Below, piece by piece: positions 36,401 through 47,111 of a DNA stretch of 64,000 nt (position 1 is the stretch's first letter; every line of letters starts with the position of its first letter). The position numbers and the translations under genes were made by a program. The stretch comes from Solanum dulcamara (Eukaryota > Streptophyta > Magnoliopsida > Solanales > Solanaceae): assembly GCF_947179165.1 (NCBI RefSeq), contig NC_077242.1:1302001-1366000 (forward strand). The letters run 5' to 3'. The notes beneath the pieces are model-generated. The model saw only the letters and a list, made by a program, of their open reading frames with translations, searched no databases and was not told where the DNA came from.

Positions 36401-37614
36401 TGTAACAGAAATACAAATATAAATATAAGAAGTACAAAACACCAGTGTGACCAAACATTGACACCTAAAATCGAAACTCTTTCCATTCAAGCATTAAAGA
36501 GAAACACACCATGATAATAATGTAATACATATTTTGCATTCCAAAACGTTTTCATTCTAAATATAGAAGAATAATCATTCATTACATACAGTCCATAACA
36601 TCTACATTTGCAACTTCTCCAAGCTCAAGATGGTTGCAACTAAATATATGCAACATAATCAACGCAAAGTGTCCAAAGGATGGGTTTCATAAAAAGATAC
36701 CGCTTGTCCATAAGCATTCAGTAAGTACTGAATTATGCAAGTGAGATATAATAAGTCAACTTTTGTAGCTTCCCGTGAAGAGGAGTAGAGCAAAGGATCA
36801 AGATTTGTTTAACTTCCACTAAATTTTCCATCAATCTGGAAACTATATCATTAGATATCTAACAACAAAAGGAACTTTCAACAAGGTACGCACTCCAAAT
36901 TTCTATATAAGAAAAACAACTAAAGATACAGGAAAACAATATATATGAAATTTGAAAAATAGCTATTGCATGTTGTTTGTTGCAGGGCTAGAGTTAGAGT
37001 AAGTAGTATAAATATTTGGCATAGTACATAAACAAACAGTCAAACTTATCCTCTAAACACCTCCAAAAATTTTATACATTAGTATTGGGTGTCCACGAGA
37101 CACAATAAGGACAAGTTTGAGTGTTTAGTTATCCCTTTAGACCAAGTTAAGGTGTTCTCAAATATGAAGTGCTTGATAGACATTATGCTTAAATATTTCA
37201 TTGCGAACCCAACCAATAACTAAGAGTATAGCTATAGCACCAACACCCAAATAAAAAGAAAACAATACCAAAATTAGATTTGGGGAAAACCTTGATATGA
37301 AGGGTTCCACCACCAAATTGACTTTTAGATTTGTTGTGAAGCTCTAACCAAGCACTATTCTTGTAAAAGCAAGCACCTTTCCACTCCAGAGTATTATTTC
37401 CTTCAATTGAAGCAGCCCCCACAAAAGCAGGCAAAAGGTCCACAGCACTGTAAAGGGAATTGATAATTGGCCAAGAGACCTGTCTTGGTAATAGCGGTAG
37501 AATATCTTTTGGATGAAATAGTGATTCGAATCCATTTATCTGTCGCCATGGAGAGAAACAACAGAGGAAAAAAGAAGTGACTAAGAAGCACTGATTCTTC
37601 AAGATTATATCCAT
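33445..37614 (-). CDS. Secreted protein of unknown function with permuted NlpC/P60 pattern, tandem copy B
   Basis: A 528-residue paralogue of the gene at 24129-30079, with the same seven-exon structure: 37614-37291, 36389-36249, 36156-35791, 35519-35274, 34464-34372, 34074-33874 and 33660-33445. All junctions are GT-AG and phase 0; exon lengths equal those of copy A except exon 1 (+6) and exon 3 (-3). I chose the ATG at 37614 (MDIILKNQ) because it aligns with copy A's start; an in-frame ATG at 37635 adds seven residues. A hydrophobic leader (CFLVTSFFLCCF) is present. The candidate catalytic residues are conserved: HSGDFLAIS, YAGHTAVCL (H254), WVGES, AGKPYGYHN and STSCVAFILEMY (C430). Coding sequence is close to copy A, while introns have diverged, so both copies appear under purifying selection. 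Confidence 0.85.
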
Positions 37615-39157
37615 GGATGAATCTTCTTTGTTCAACAGATGTTCAGTTTAGAAAGACAACTTTTTTTAAAAAAAATAATGGTCAATGATAAAGTTTCTTG
37701 ATTGATACAATTTCAGATTATTCTGTGAATATGCTGTTTGGCAAAAAGAAAAAGAGAGCTCATGGATTTTGTTTTCTACACAAATAGATCACAATCGACT
37801 CTGGAGAATTCTTGTGAAAAATATTTTCCTTTTCTTTATCCAAAAAGCCATCTCTTATCCATTATTACTATTCTCCATTTAGGAAAATGAGGCTTTTAAC
37901 ATATACTAAAGTGTAATTTGCATTAAATTTTCAAATATTCTTGATAAGTTATTTTTAGATAATGTTTTATCATGCGTTTGATCATAAATTTTTTTTAAAA
38001 TATTTGATTATTTTAAAAAATATTATTTTATTAAGACTATATTGAGGTGTATAAGTGAAATATGTGAACAAGTTTAAAGAACCGCATATGACTTAAGCCA
38101 AATTTAAATGGTGATTTTTCTTTACAAAATATAAGCATATGGGTTAAAATTTACGATTTTATTTTTAAAAAATCACAATTTAGAATTCAAAAATATTTAT
38201 TTTTTGAACAATTTACAATTTGAATTTATAATCATGATATCAAATAGCACGTCCAAGCAACGCATGCTAAATTTTTATAAATATATTTTTCACTTAATCA
38301 TAATTAAGTGATTTGACTTTTCATTTTAGTTTTTACTTCCTCCTTACTTTTATATTGTTGTATTAAAAATATATTATATTAAAAATATATGTTTAGTTTT
38401 ACTAATTCAATTTGAAAACCAAAGAGACAACTTATCTTTCATCTCTATGACACAATACATCCAACACCAAAATTAATTATTAAAAATTTGTGAGTTTCAA
38501 TGGTAATTTTAAATTGATTTATGATCTTAATTGAGTTTATAATTATTTCTTATAAATATTCAATGTGATTAACGATGTAGAGCTCCTATCATCACATCAC
38601 GCTTGGTGGTAAGATTATCTAGTAAGTAATTAGCATTGATTGTAATTTGTAAAATTTCTGCTCACAAGAAATATTTTTTCTGATTAAGTGTTTGATATTT
38701 ATATGGTGTCTGAATTAATTTGGAATCACACCATGAAGAACAAAGAAATTTTATTTATCCCACCACAACATTAGGGTCCACAGAAAATAAATATTTATGT
38801 GAAAAGTCTACCAATTTGAACACTCAAATTAAAGGAATTTAAAGTTGTAGTTTCCTACTAGTTTTTTTTTTATTGGCAAAATTTGTGCAACACAAAATAA
38901 CTCAGTACTACTGGCCTTATCTAGTCCCACGCATCTCTTTTTAAGACCATATATTAAAATTTCTCATCTTGTTTCTTTCATGACTCTCCTTTTCTTTTCT
39001 GGGAAACAGTAACCACAAAACTTCTAGCTCCCAATTCTGAACCATAAATCAATAGGAATATAATATATATTGGATATAAACAAGTACCTCTACTAATACT
39101 ATATGGTATTTTGCTTGGCATTTTGCTTGTACATCAATTCTTAAAACTTCCTTCAAT
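37615..39157. other. Divergent intergenic region between copy B and FAD4
   Basis: It should contain both promoters, as the genes point away from each other. It is AT-rich; fragments like the MITE end (TTGATCATAAATTTT, near 37978) occur. No gene is supported. Confidence 0.5.
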
Positions 39158-40168
39158 ATGTCTTCCATTCTACCTCAAAACCATACCATTAGATCCTCAC
39201 AACAAGTCCTTACATATGATAAAATTGGAACGATACAGAGAAGATTTAGTACACATCGGGTTCATAACATCTCTCGCCATTTTCTCCTACCTGCACGAGT
39301 TTATTGTGTCTCTTCCTCCTCTTCCTCCTCGTCCAATATTGCCACAATCACCACCAAACTACCAACCGTCCCACAACCACTAACTTATGACCCACTCACA
39401 AAAATCGAAGCTAGCAATACTACAACCACTAGTAGTACGAGAAGTGTACTAAATGACCCGAGTTTAAAATCCACGTGGGCTCATCGAGCATGGATGGCAA
39501 GTGGGTGCACCACCGTGCTAATTTCATTAGCACGATCTGCAGCAGGGGTACTCGACTCACATATGTGGGCCGGGCCCCTTATAGCAGGCTGCATTGGCTA
39601 CGTCCTATCAGACTTAGCATCCGGAATCTACCATTGGGGAATCGACAATTACGGCAGCGCCAAAAGCCCTGTTTTCGGAGCCCAAATCGATGCCTTTCAA
39701 GGTCACCATAAATGGCCATGGACAATCACCCGTCGCGAATTCTCCAACAATCTCCATTCCCTAGCACGTGCAGTTACATTCACCGTCCTCCCAATTGATC
39801 TCCTCTGCAACAACCCGACGACTCTGGCATTCGTCGGAGTTTGTTCAGGTTGCATTATGTTCAGCCAGCAGTTCCATTCATGGGCTCATGGCACAAAAAG
39901 TAAGTTACCTTCAATTGTGTTAGTACTACAAGATGCTGGAATACTTGTATCGAGGGAACAACACGCTGCACATCATCGTGCGCCTTATAACAACAATTAC
40001 TGCATTGTGAGTGGATTATGGAACTCGATTTTGGATAGAACGAAGTTTTTTGAGTTGCTGGAGATGATTTTCTTCTTCAAATTCGGAGTCCGGCCTAGAT
40101 CATGGAGTGAACCAAATTCAGAATGGATTGAAGAAACTGAGACACAATCAATTACTGCTTCACATTGA
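39158..40168 (+). CDS. FAD4: FAD4-type plastid lipid desaturase (TMEM189/PDS family)
   Basis: FAD4 introduces the unusual trans-delta-3 double bond into palmitate at sn-2 of plastid phosphatidylglycerol. One uninterrupted frame of 336 residues, like the intronless Arabidopsis gene (about 323 residues). Residues 1 to about 60 are Ser/Arg-rich with an eight-serine run (52-59) and few acids, as expected of a chloroplast transit peptide. TWAHRAW (107-112) starts the conserved part. Membrane segments lie around 116-132 and 137-155. The histidine motifs are GIYHWG (H159), QGHHKWPWT (H183, H184), NNLH (H200), FHSWAH (H240, H244) and REQHAAHH (H269, H272, H273), followed by NNNYCIVSGLWN. All are intact. 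Activity in the family depends on a partner peroxiredoxin, not encoded here. The ATG at 39158 is the first in frame. Confidence 0.94.
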   Translation: MSSILPQNHTIRSSQQVLTYDKIGTIQRRFSTHRVHNISRHFLLPARVYCVSSSSSSSSNIATITTKLPTVPQPLTYDPLTKIEASNTTTTSSTRSVLNDPSLKSTWAHRAWMASGCTTVLISLARSAAGVLDSHMWAGPLIAGCIGYVLSDLASGIYHWGIDNYGSAKSPVFGAQIDAFQGHHKWPWTITRREFSNNLHSLARAVTFTVLPIDLLCNNPTTLAFVGVCSGCIMFSQQFHSWAHGTKSKLPSIVLVLQDAGILVSREQHAAHHRAPYNNNYCIVSGLWNSILDRTKFFELLEMIFFFKFGVRPRSWSEPNSEWIEETETQSITASH

Positions 40169-41769
40169 ATTCAATTATAGTATATTTATTAAGCTATATA
40201 TATATATCAGTTAATATACAATTTAAAGTTAATTGGTGTACCTTTCATTTTATTTTTTCCTATTAGTATTGGAATGATATTGATTTTCAGATTGAATGGC
40301 GCGAATTCATGCCGTGGATATCAACTACTATTTGGAATTGATAATAGTAATATGTAACTATTAGTATTTAGTACTATGATTTAACTCTAGCCAAATCACT
40401 TAATTTGGTTGAAAATTCCAACAATCAAGTAAAAAAATTCCAACATTTTCAGTGAAATTCCACAAGTGTGGTATGAGGAAGGTAAAGTATACACAGACCT
40501 TACCACCACCTCGTGGAAGCAGCTAGGTTGTTTTCGAAAAACTCTCGGCTCAAATACAATAAATTCAAAAGAAAAAAACAGTGTAGAAGAGAACAAGAAC
40601 AACAAAATACTGCCAATTAATATGTGTACGTATTATAGTATAATACTCAAATCATTTTTTTAAAGAATATATAAAGTCAATAAAAGTATTGATAAGTCCA
40701 AAGTGGTCTTATATTCTTATGTAGTATACTCCTAAACACTCTTTTTTTTTATACTTATAAGTGACTTGAAAAAATAATGTCTAATGAATCCTTTTTTATA
40801 CATTCCTTACAAAGTCATGATAATTGTTTCTTTCCTTTGGTGATGAAATTCACCTTCTCATTTAAAGTAGAGTTTATAGCAAATTTTCGTGTAATTACTC
40901 ATTTCATTTTAATTTGTTTATCTTACTTTTATTTTTAGTTCATTTTAAAAAATATGCCTTTTTTCTTTTTTGATAACTCTTTAGTTCTAATTTTTCACCT
41001 AAAATATTTAAAATTACAAGATTAAATAACATTTTGTTACATTCTACATATCTTTAGTTTAGTACCGCAAGTTCTGATCTTAATGAGGTCTGTGTTGTTT
41101 TAATTTGATTTAGAATTAGTACTCCTATTCAGCACCAATTGGTACGAGTTATGATGTCTACATATGTATTTTTACAGAAAATATATTTGGCATATTTTTT
41201 TTGGCACAAATTGGCACTACACTTTTTAGGGTTATTTCATAATTAGAGGGGGCTAGTAAGGGTGGATTGGTAATTTCCTTTATTTTTTTTTATCCAAAAT
41301 ATCTTTAAAAGTAAAACCACTAAAAAGGAGTCTTAAATCACTACCCAATAATTTTTTTTCTTGGCAAGCTTTCTTTTCAAATCCAAATGGCTCCTCCAAA
41401 AAGTGGAATTGTGCTAAATTGTGTATATCTTTTTTTTCCATCGGATTTTTGCCATTTATATCCATTTTATACATAAATTTAAAATTCATCCCACTAATTT
41501 AAAAACAATTAACTGTAAAAGTTAAAATAATAGTTCATAATTTTTGTTTATAAAGTAGTTAACTACTATTACAATTTAAATATTAACAAACGATAAAAAG
41601 TTAAAGAAATAGTAAAAAATAAATATTTAGTATTTCTTTCAGTTCTTTTTTTATTTTATATTACTGTTAGCAATTTTTATTTTTATTGAAGATCCAAATT
41701 TTCATTTTAAAAAAAATTATAGATTTCTTTTTTGCTCTCCAAACACAAAATCCTCCGAAACAAATTTTA
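40169..41769. other. FAD4 3' flank and AT-rich spacer
   Basis: No supported gene. It holds a SINE fragment at 40451-40560 and mostly A/T homopolymer-rich DNA. Confidence 0.5.
40451..40560 (-). repeat. TS-type SINE fragment
   Basis: ATTCCACAAGTGTGGTATGA, GGTAAAGTATACACAGACCT and CTCTCGGCTCAAAT are the reverse complement of TS-like SINE sequence (compare 17226 and 20591). No target duplication was found. Confidence 0.6.
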
Positions 41770-42962
41770 TTTCATTTATGTAGTTCATTATTTTATAAAT
41801 TCAATAATTTGTAACATTTTATTTTGTTTTACATTAAATAAATAATTAACGTTACATTATAATTAGTAAATTTATTAACGATACATTATTTAACTAAAAG
41901 ATTAATACGCTTGAAAAATAGTAATGAGAATATATATACATCACCTCACATTAATAACTTGCATTAAAAAGAAAGAAAGAAATCTTTGAAGGTCCGTTCA
42001 ATATCTTGTAAGAAATGTAGGGTGAGTAGGTGTACTCAAGTACCATTAATGAAGTTGAAAACCCCCCAAATGAAATATAATCCAGTTACATTAATTTGAT
42101 TCATTTTTATCGGATAACAAGTTTTAAGATTTTATTTTACATTAAATAGATAATTAACGTTGACTTATAATTAATAAATTTATTAACGTACCGTTTAATT
42201 AACTCAAACATCAACAGTTTGGAAAATACAAAATATAAGTACATCACCTCACATTAATTACTTTGTATTAAAAAGATGAAGAAAATCAAATCTTTTAGTA
42301 GCTTGAAGAAGAGAGTAGGTGTACTCAATTACTTAAGAAGAAGTGGAAGAGCAAAAATCGCCCAAAACGAAGCATAATCAAATTTCATTGATTTGATTTG
42401 TTTTTATCGAGTAACAAGTTTTAAGATTTTATTTTACATTAAATAAATAATTAACGTTGCGTTATAATTAACTAATTTATTAATGTTGTGTTAAATTGAA
42501 TCAAAGATCAATAGGTTTAGAAAATAAAAAATATCACCTCACATTAATTACTTTACATTAAAAAGAGGGGAAGAAAATCTTATCTTTTCAATTTGATAGG
42601 GTCTTAGGTGTACTCAATTACTTTAGTGAAGAAGTGTCAAAACTCCCAAAACGATAATCCATTTCTGTCGGTTTGGTTCATTTCTTTTGGGTGTTTAGAA
42701 TAATGATTTCTAATTTTACGAGTTTTAAGTATTATCATATAATTTTTTTATTTTATATTAAATAAATAATTAACGTTGTATTATAATTAACTAATTTATT
42801 AACGTTGCGTTAAATCAAATCAAATAAAAGATCAATAAGTTTGAAAAATTAAAACATCAACTCATATTAATTACTTTGCATCAAAAAGAGGGGATAGAGT
42901 CTTAGGTGTACTCAATTATTTATTGAATAAGAGCCAAAACTTTCAAAAACAAAATATAATTC
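41770..42962. repeat. Four degenerate tandem copies of a roughly 300 bp unit
   Basis: The anchor TTAACGTT with flanking TACATTAAATAAATAA recurs near 41846, 42154, 42451 and 42770, so the spacing is about 300-320 bp. Each unit also has ACATCACCTCACATTAATTAC-like text, a run of AAAAAGA, and AGGTGTACTCAATTAC. The fourth copy stops abruptly at 42962, where a copia LTR starts. No coding potential; the unit resembles no family I know. Confidence 0.8.
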
Positions 42963-43351
42963 TGTTAAAATTGACAAGATTCTAGATAGTCTTAATGTAA
43001 CAATTTGGTAGGTGAAAGTTTGATAAATTTTGACATCTTGACAAAATGTGATGTCATGAATGACATCAAGAGAAAGAATTTATTTCTATAAATAAGTAGC
43101 TCTTGATTCATTTGAAACACACCTCAAAAACATTTCTCTCTTGCCCTTTCATATTCTAAGGCATTTGCAAAATACATTAGAAGAGTAGAGAATTGATAGA
43201 GCAATTTTCTTAGTTGTATTTGGGATCTCTTTCCTTTCTTTGTTAATATAAAGACAGTTATTCTCTAGTAGACGTATGATCATTTTGATCCGAATCACGT
43301 TAAATATTGTTGTTCTTTCTTTTTCTTTATATTTTTATTTTTCCGCTAACA
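42963..43351 (+). repeat. 5' LTR of copia element 1 with adjacent primer-binding site
   Basis: It begins TGTTAAAATTG exactly where the tandem repeat is interrupted and ends CGCTAACA. TTGATATCAGAGCC follows at once, a variant of the TGGTATCAGAGC site complementary to initiator-Met tRNA. A TATA-like CTATAAATAAGTAG lies at about 43085. TG...CA ends and 389 bp length suit copia. Confidence 0.75.
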
Positions 43352-43488
43352 ATTGATATCAGAGCCAAGGTTCTGTCTGAGTATGCTCTGTGGTTTCAGC
43401 AAAGTCTAAATTTTTACTTCAGAAAAGAATTACTTTGATTTTCTGTATTTCCAAATACTTTGTAGTAGAAGAGGAAGAACAAGTAAAA

Positions 43489-46118
43489 ATGAGTTCCATA
43501 AAGTTTGAAATTGATAGATTTAGTGGGCGTAACAACTTCAATAGCTGAAAAATCTAGATGATGGTGTTACTACGGAGGAAAGGTTCAATCCACGCTATTG
43601 AAGGAAAATACCCCGATAATACATTGGCTTCCCAAGGCAAAGATTGAAAGAAATGCATTGAGTGTAATTCAACTATCCCTTGCACCTAACGTGCTTTGTG
43701 AAGTGAGTACAAGTACCGATGAGACGGCCAAAAATAATTATGGGATAGGCTAAAAGGGCTTTACAAGGATCGGTCGTTTACAACAAGGATGTTGTTACAA
43801 CTGCGTCTTCACACATTTAAGATGGAGTCAGATACTTTGTTGCAAGACCATCTAGATGCATTCAATAAATTTGTGATGGACTTAAAGATTGCCGAAATTA
43901 AAAAGGACGAGGAGATGCTTGCATGTGCTTTGCTATTTTCATTGACTTCAAAATATCGTGATATTGAGAATTCAATGATGTATAACAAGACGCCTATAAC
44001 TCTTGAGCAAGTGCGGCAAGTACTTAACTCTTGTGATGTGTGGAGGTATTTTGAAGGAGACAAAGATGATGAAGCAAGTGGGCTCTTTGTAAGAGGTCGT
44101 ACTAGCTAACAGGAAATGAGCAAATCAAAGCACAAATCAAAATCTCGTATGAACAAGAAGAATGCGGAGTGTTGGGACTGTCACAAGAAGGGACACTTTG
44201 AACGAGATTATCCTATGTCAAAGTCCAAAGAAAAGGCGAGTGCATCTATTGTTGAGCAGGTACATAATTCTGATGATGAATATGTATTAACTCTATCATG
44301 CAATAGTAGAGTCTATGACAACAAATGGATGTTAGACTCTGGTTATAATTTGCATATGATATTCCGAAGAGATTGGTTCAGCAGCTATGAGAAAAGTGGA
44401 GGAACTGTAGTAATGGACAATAATGCAACTTGTAAAATAGTTGGCATTGGTTTAATTCGGGTTCGCTGCCATGATGGAAATGTGAGAACTATTACAGAAG
44501 TCCATTATATTCCTAATCTGAAGAAGAATTTGATATCCCTGGGTATTCTAGATAATCAAGGCTACAAGTATATGAGCGTAAGAGGTACAATAAAGGTGGC
44601 TAAAGGTTCTTTAGTCATGCTGAAGGCCAAGTTGGAGGATGACCTCTACACATTAGCAGGAAGCGCCATTGTTGGCTCTGTTAATACATCTACAGTGCAA
44701 TAATAATCTAATGATGACAAGGTATGATTATGGCACATGAGACTAGGCCATATGAGCACATGAGGACTGGAGATATTGAGCAAACAGAACCTTTTGAATA
44801 GTAAGAATATCAATACACTTGAATTTTGTGAGCATTGCGTCCTAGGAAAGCAAAAGAAGGTCAGTTTCAACACTGACAAGCACAAGACGGAAGGAGTGCT
44901 AGACTACATCCATTTAGATTTATGAGGTCCCTCTCGGCTTTCATCGAAGGAAGGAAAAAGGTATCTTCTCACATTCATTGACGATTTTTCAGGAAAGGTT
45001 TAGGTGAGTTTCTTGAAGGCAAAAAGTGATGCTTTTGATGCATTTAAAGAATGGAAGATTTTGGTTGAGAATTAAATGAAGGGAAAAATTAAGTATCTTC
45101 GCATAGATAATGACTTGGAGTTTTTCAGTGAAGAGTTCAATACTTTTGAATGGAGTTGCCGAGAGAATGAACAGAACTCTTCTTGAGAAGGCTCGTTGCA
45201 TGCTCTTACAAGCTAAAATGTCCAAAGTGTTTTGGGCTGAAGCACTTCACACTGCTTCTAATATTGTCAATCGATCTCCAGCATCAACGATTGACTTTAA
45301 GACTCCGAATAAGGTATGGTCATGTGAACCCTTTAATTATTCATACATACGAATATTTGGGTGTCCGACTTATTATCATGTTAATAAAGGAAAGCTTGAA
45401 CCAAGGACTAAAAATGCTATATTCGTATGGTATGTAGATGGAGTAAAAGGGTACAAACTTTGGTGTTTATCTTTACTCAAATTTGTAGTTAGTAGAGATG
45501 TTACCTTGATGAATCCTCTATACTTGATCCTCACAAGGTTTCATTGGTGTTATCAAGAAATAAGAACAATGAGCAAGTAAAGCTACCGATGGAGCATACC
45601 AAGGAGAATGATCAAGAGACTCAAGTTAATGAGTCAAAAGATGTAGATCTTGAAGAACATGCCAAGAAAATCAGAACATCTTATAGAGCAAGTAAATCTA
45701 ATTACATACACGTTAGTAACTGCAAAAGAAAAGATTAAAGACCTCGAGCCCTTTTCGTATGTTATAGCAACTTTTTGCAAAGATGCTGCACAATGGCGGT
45801 TAGCCATGATGGAAGAGATGGAGTCCCTTCACAAAAATGAGACATGGGTCTTAGTAGAAAGGCCAAAGTGGAAGAAGATAGTTGGATGCAAATGGATCTA
45901 TAGAAAGAAAAAAGGTATTCCAGAAGTGGAAGATGCTAGGTTCAAGGCGAGATTGGTTGCAAAGGATTTCGGTCAGAAGGAGGGAATTAACTATAATGAG
46001 ATATTCTCTCTAATAGTGAAACATAACTCAATTCGCGTGCTACTAGCATTGGTTGCATAATTTGATTTGGAGCTTCAACAACTTGATGTCAAAATTGCTT
46101 TCTTACACGGTGATCTAG
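43489..46118 (+). pseudogene. Broken gag-pol of copia element 1
   Basis: The frame starts at 43489 (MSSIKFEIDRFSG) but stops after 19 codons. Gag continues at 43789-44106 and the nucleocapsid at 44116 with CWDCHKKGHF-type zinc knuckle (its last Cys replaced: RDYPMSK). The protease appears as WMLDSGYNLHM, where most copia elements read DSGAT. Integrase pieces are TFIDDFSGK and RMNRTLLEKARCML, interrupted by stops. RT begins EMESLHKNETWVLV and GCKWIYRKKK and ends at LDVKIAFLHGDLE. Many stops and shifts make it non-functional. Confidence 0.85.
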
Positions 46119-46120
46119 AA

Positions 46121-47111
46121 TTCCTCTTCTTTAGTTGAATCTTCCAATCTTAGTTAATGATCTTGGGCTAGTAGAAGGTCTCTCCAATTATATTTTTCTT
46201 CTGTTATTTCTCTACATGGTATTAGAGCCATAGCCATACGTTGGCTTGAGTTATATTTCAAGATCGGATTGGTGGTAGATTCAACTAGTTTGTGTACATG
46301 GATTTAAGTGGTCGTGTTAATGGACTGGGGATGAAGTTGTAGAATTAGTCCAATTACAAGGTATGAAAGACATGTATGGAATCATACCTTATGGGTGAGG
46401 ATTTGTGGGATATTATTAATGGAAGTAACACTATTCCTCCTGATGACGGACCAAAAAATAGCAGTGCATATAAGAAGTGGAAGCAAGTTAATGCGAAAAC
46501 GGAGTTCATTCTGAAGAGGACAATCTCCTCCGGTTTATTCGATCATATTATAAAGTATAAATCAGCTCATGAAATATGGAGAACCCTCGATCATTTGTTC
46601 AATAAGAAGAATAAAGCTCGGCTGTAGATAATGGAGAATGAATTGGCTAATGCCATTCAAGGTAAGCTTTCTATTGCCGAATATTTTTTGAAGATTAAGA
46701 ACTTATGTTTGGAGATAGCTTTAGTGAATCCGGAGGAGGCTATCTCTGAAGCACGAATAAGAAGAATTATCATTCGTGATTTGAAACCCGAATATATTCC
46801 ATTCGTGACGTCAATTCAAGGATGGGCTTAATAACTATCCTTGGAAGAATTTGAGAATTTATTGTCGTCAAATAATCTACTAGCCAAATAGTTGGCTGGT
46901 GTATTTATCAAAGAAGGGGAACGAAATGCTCTTGTAGCTGACAAGAGGAACTTTAGAGGAAAATCAAGAGATATGTCACACTCTGAATTATCAGGTGGTT
47001 TAAGATCGAGTGGAAAGAAGGAAGAGTCTTCTAGATATTATAGTAAGAATTCTCTCAATTGTTACCGTTATGGTGAAATAGGACACATAAAAAGATATCG
47101 TCGAGCTAAGT
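46121..47111 (+). mobile_element. Ty1-copia element 2, 5' part only
   Basis: About 95 bp of LTR end (to 46216, TCTACA) are followed by a primer-binding site TGGTATTAGAGCC. Gag remnants of UBN2/retrotran_gag type follow: WDIINGSNTIPP, YKKWKQVNAKTEFILKRTI and IWRTLDHLFNKK, then IMENELANAIQGKLSIAEYF after one stop. A degraded zinc knuckle (NCYRYGEIGHIKRYRRAK) is cut at 47111 by the next element's LTR. Confidence 0.8.

Larger units (their letters stand above)
42963..46120 (+). mobile_element. Ty1-copia element 1, 3'-truncated
   Basis: The left LTR (42963-43351) is followed by a primer-binding site like initiator-Met tRNA. Then come broken gag, zinc knuckle, protease, integrase and the first part of reverse transcriptase. 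It breaks off inside the RT motif FLHGDLE at about 46120, where a second element begins. There is no right LTR in the window. Confidence 0.85.

Noticed and set aside
39111..39383. 90-codon plus-strand frame overlapping the FAD4 start
   Set aside because: Out-of-frame shadow of the transit-peptide region.
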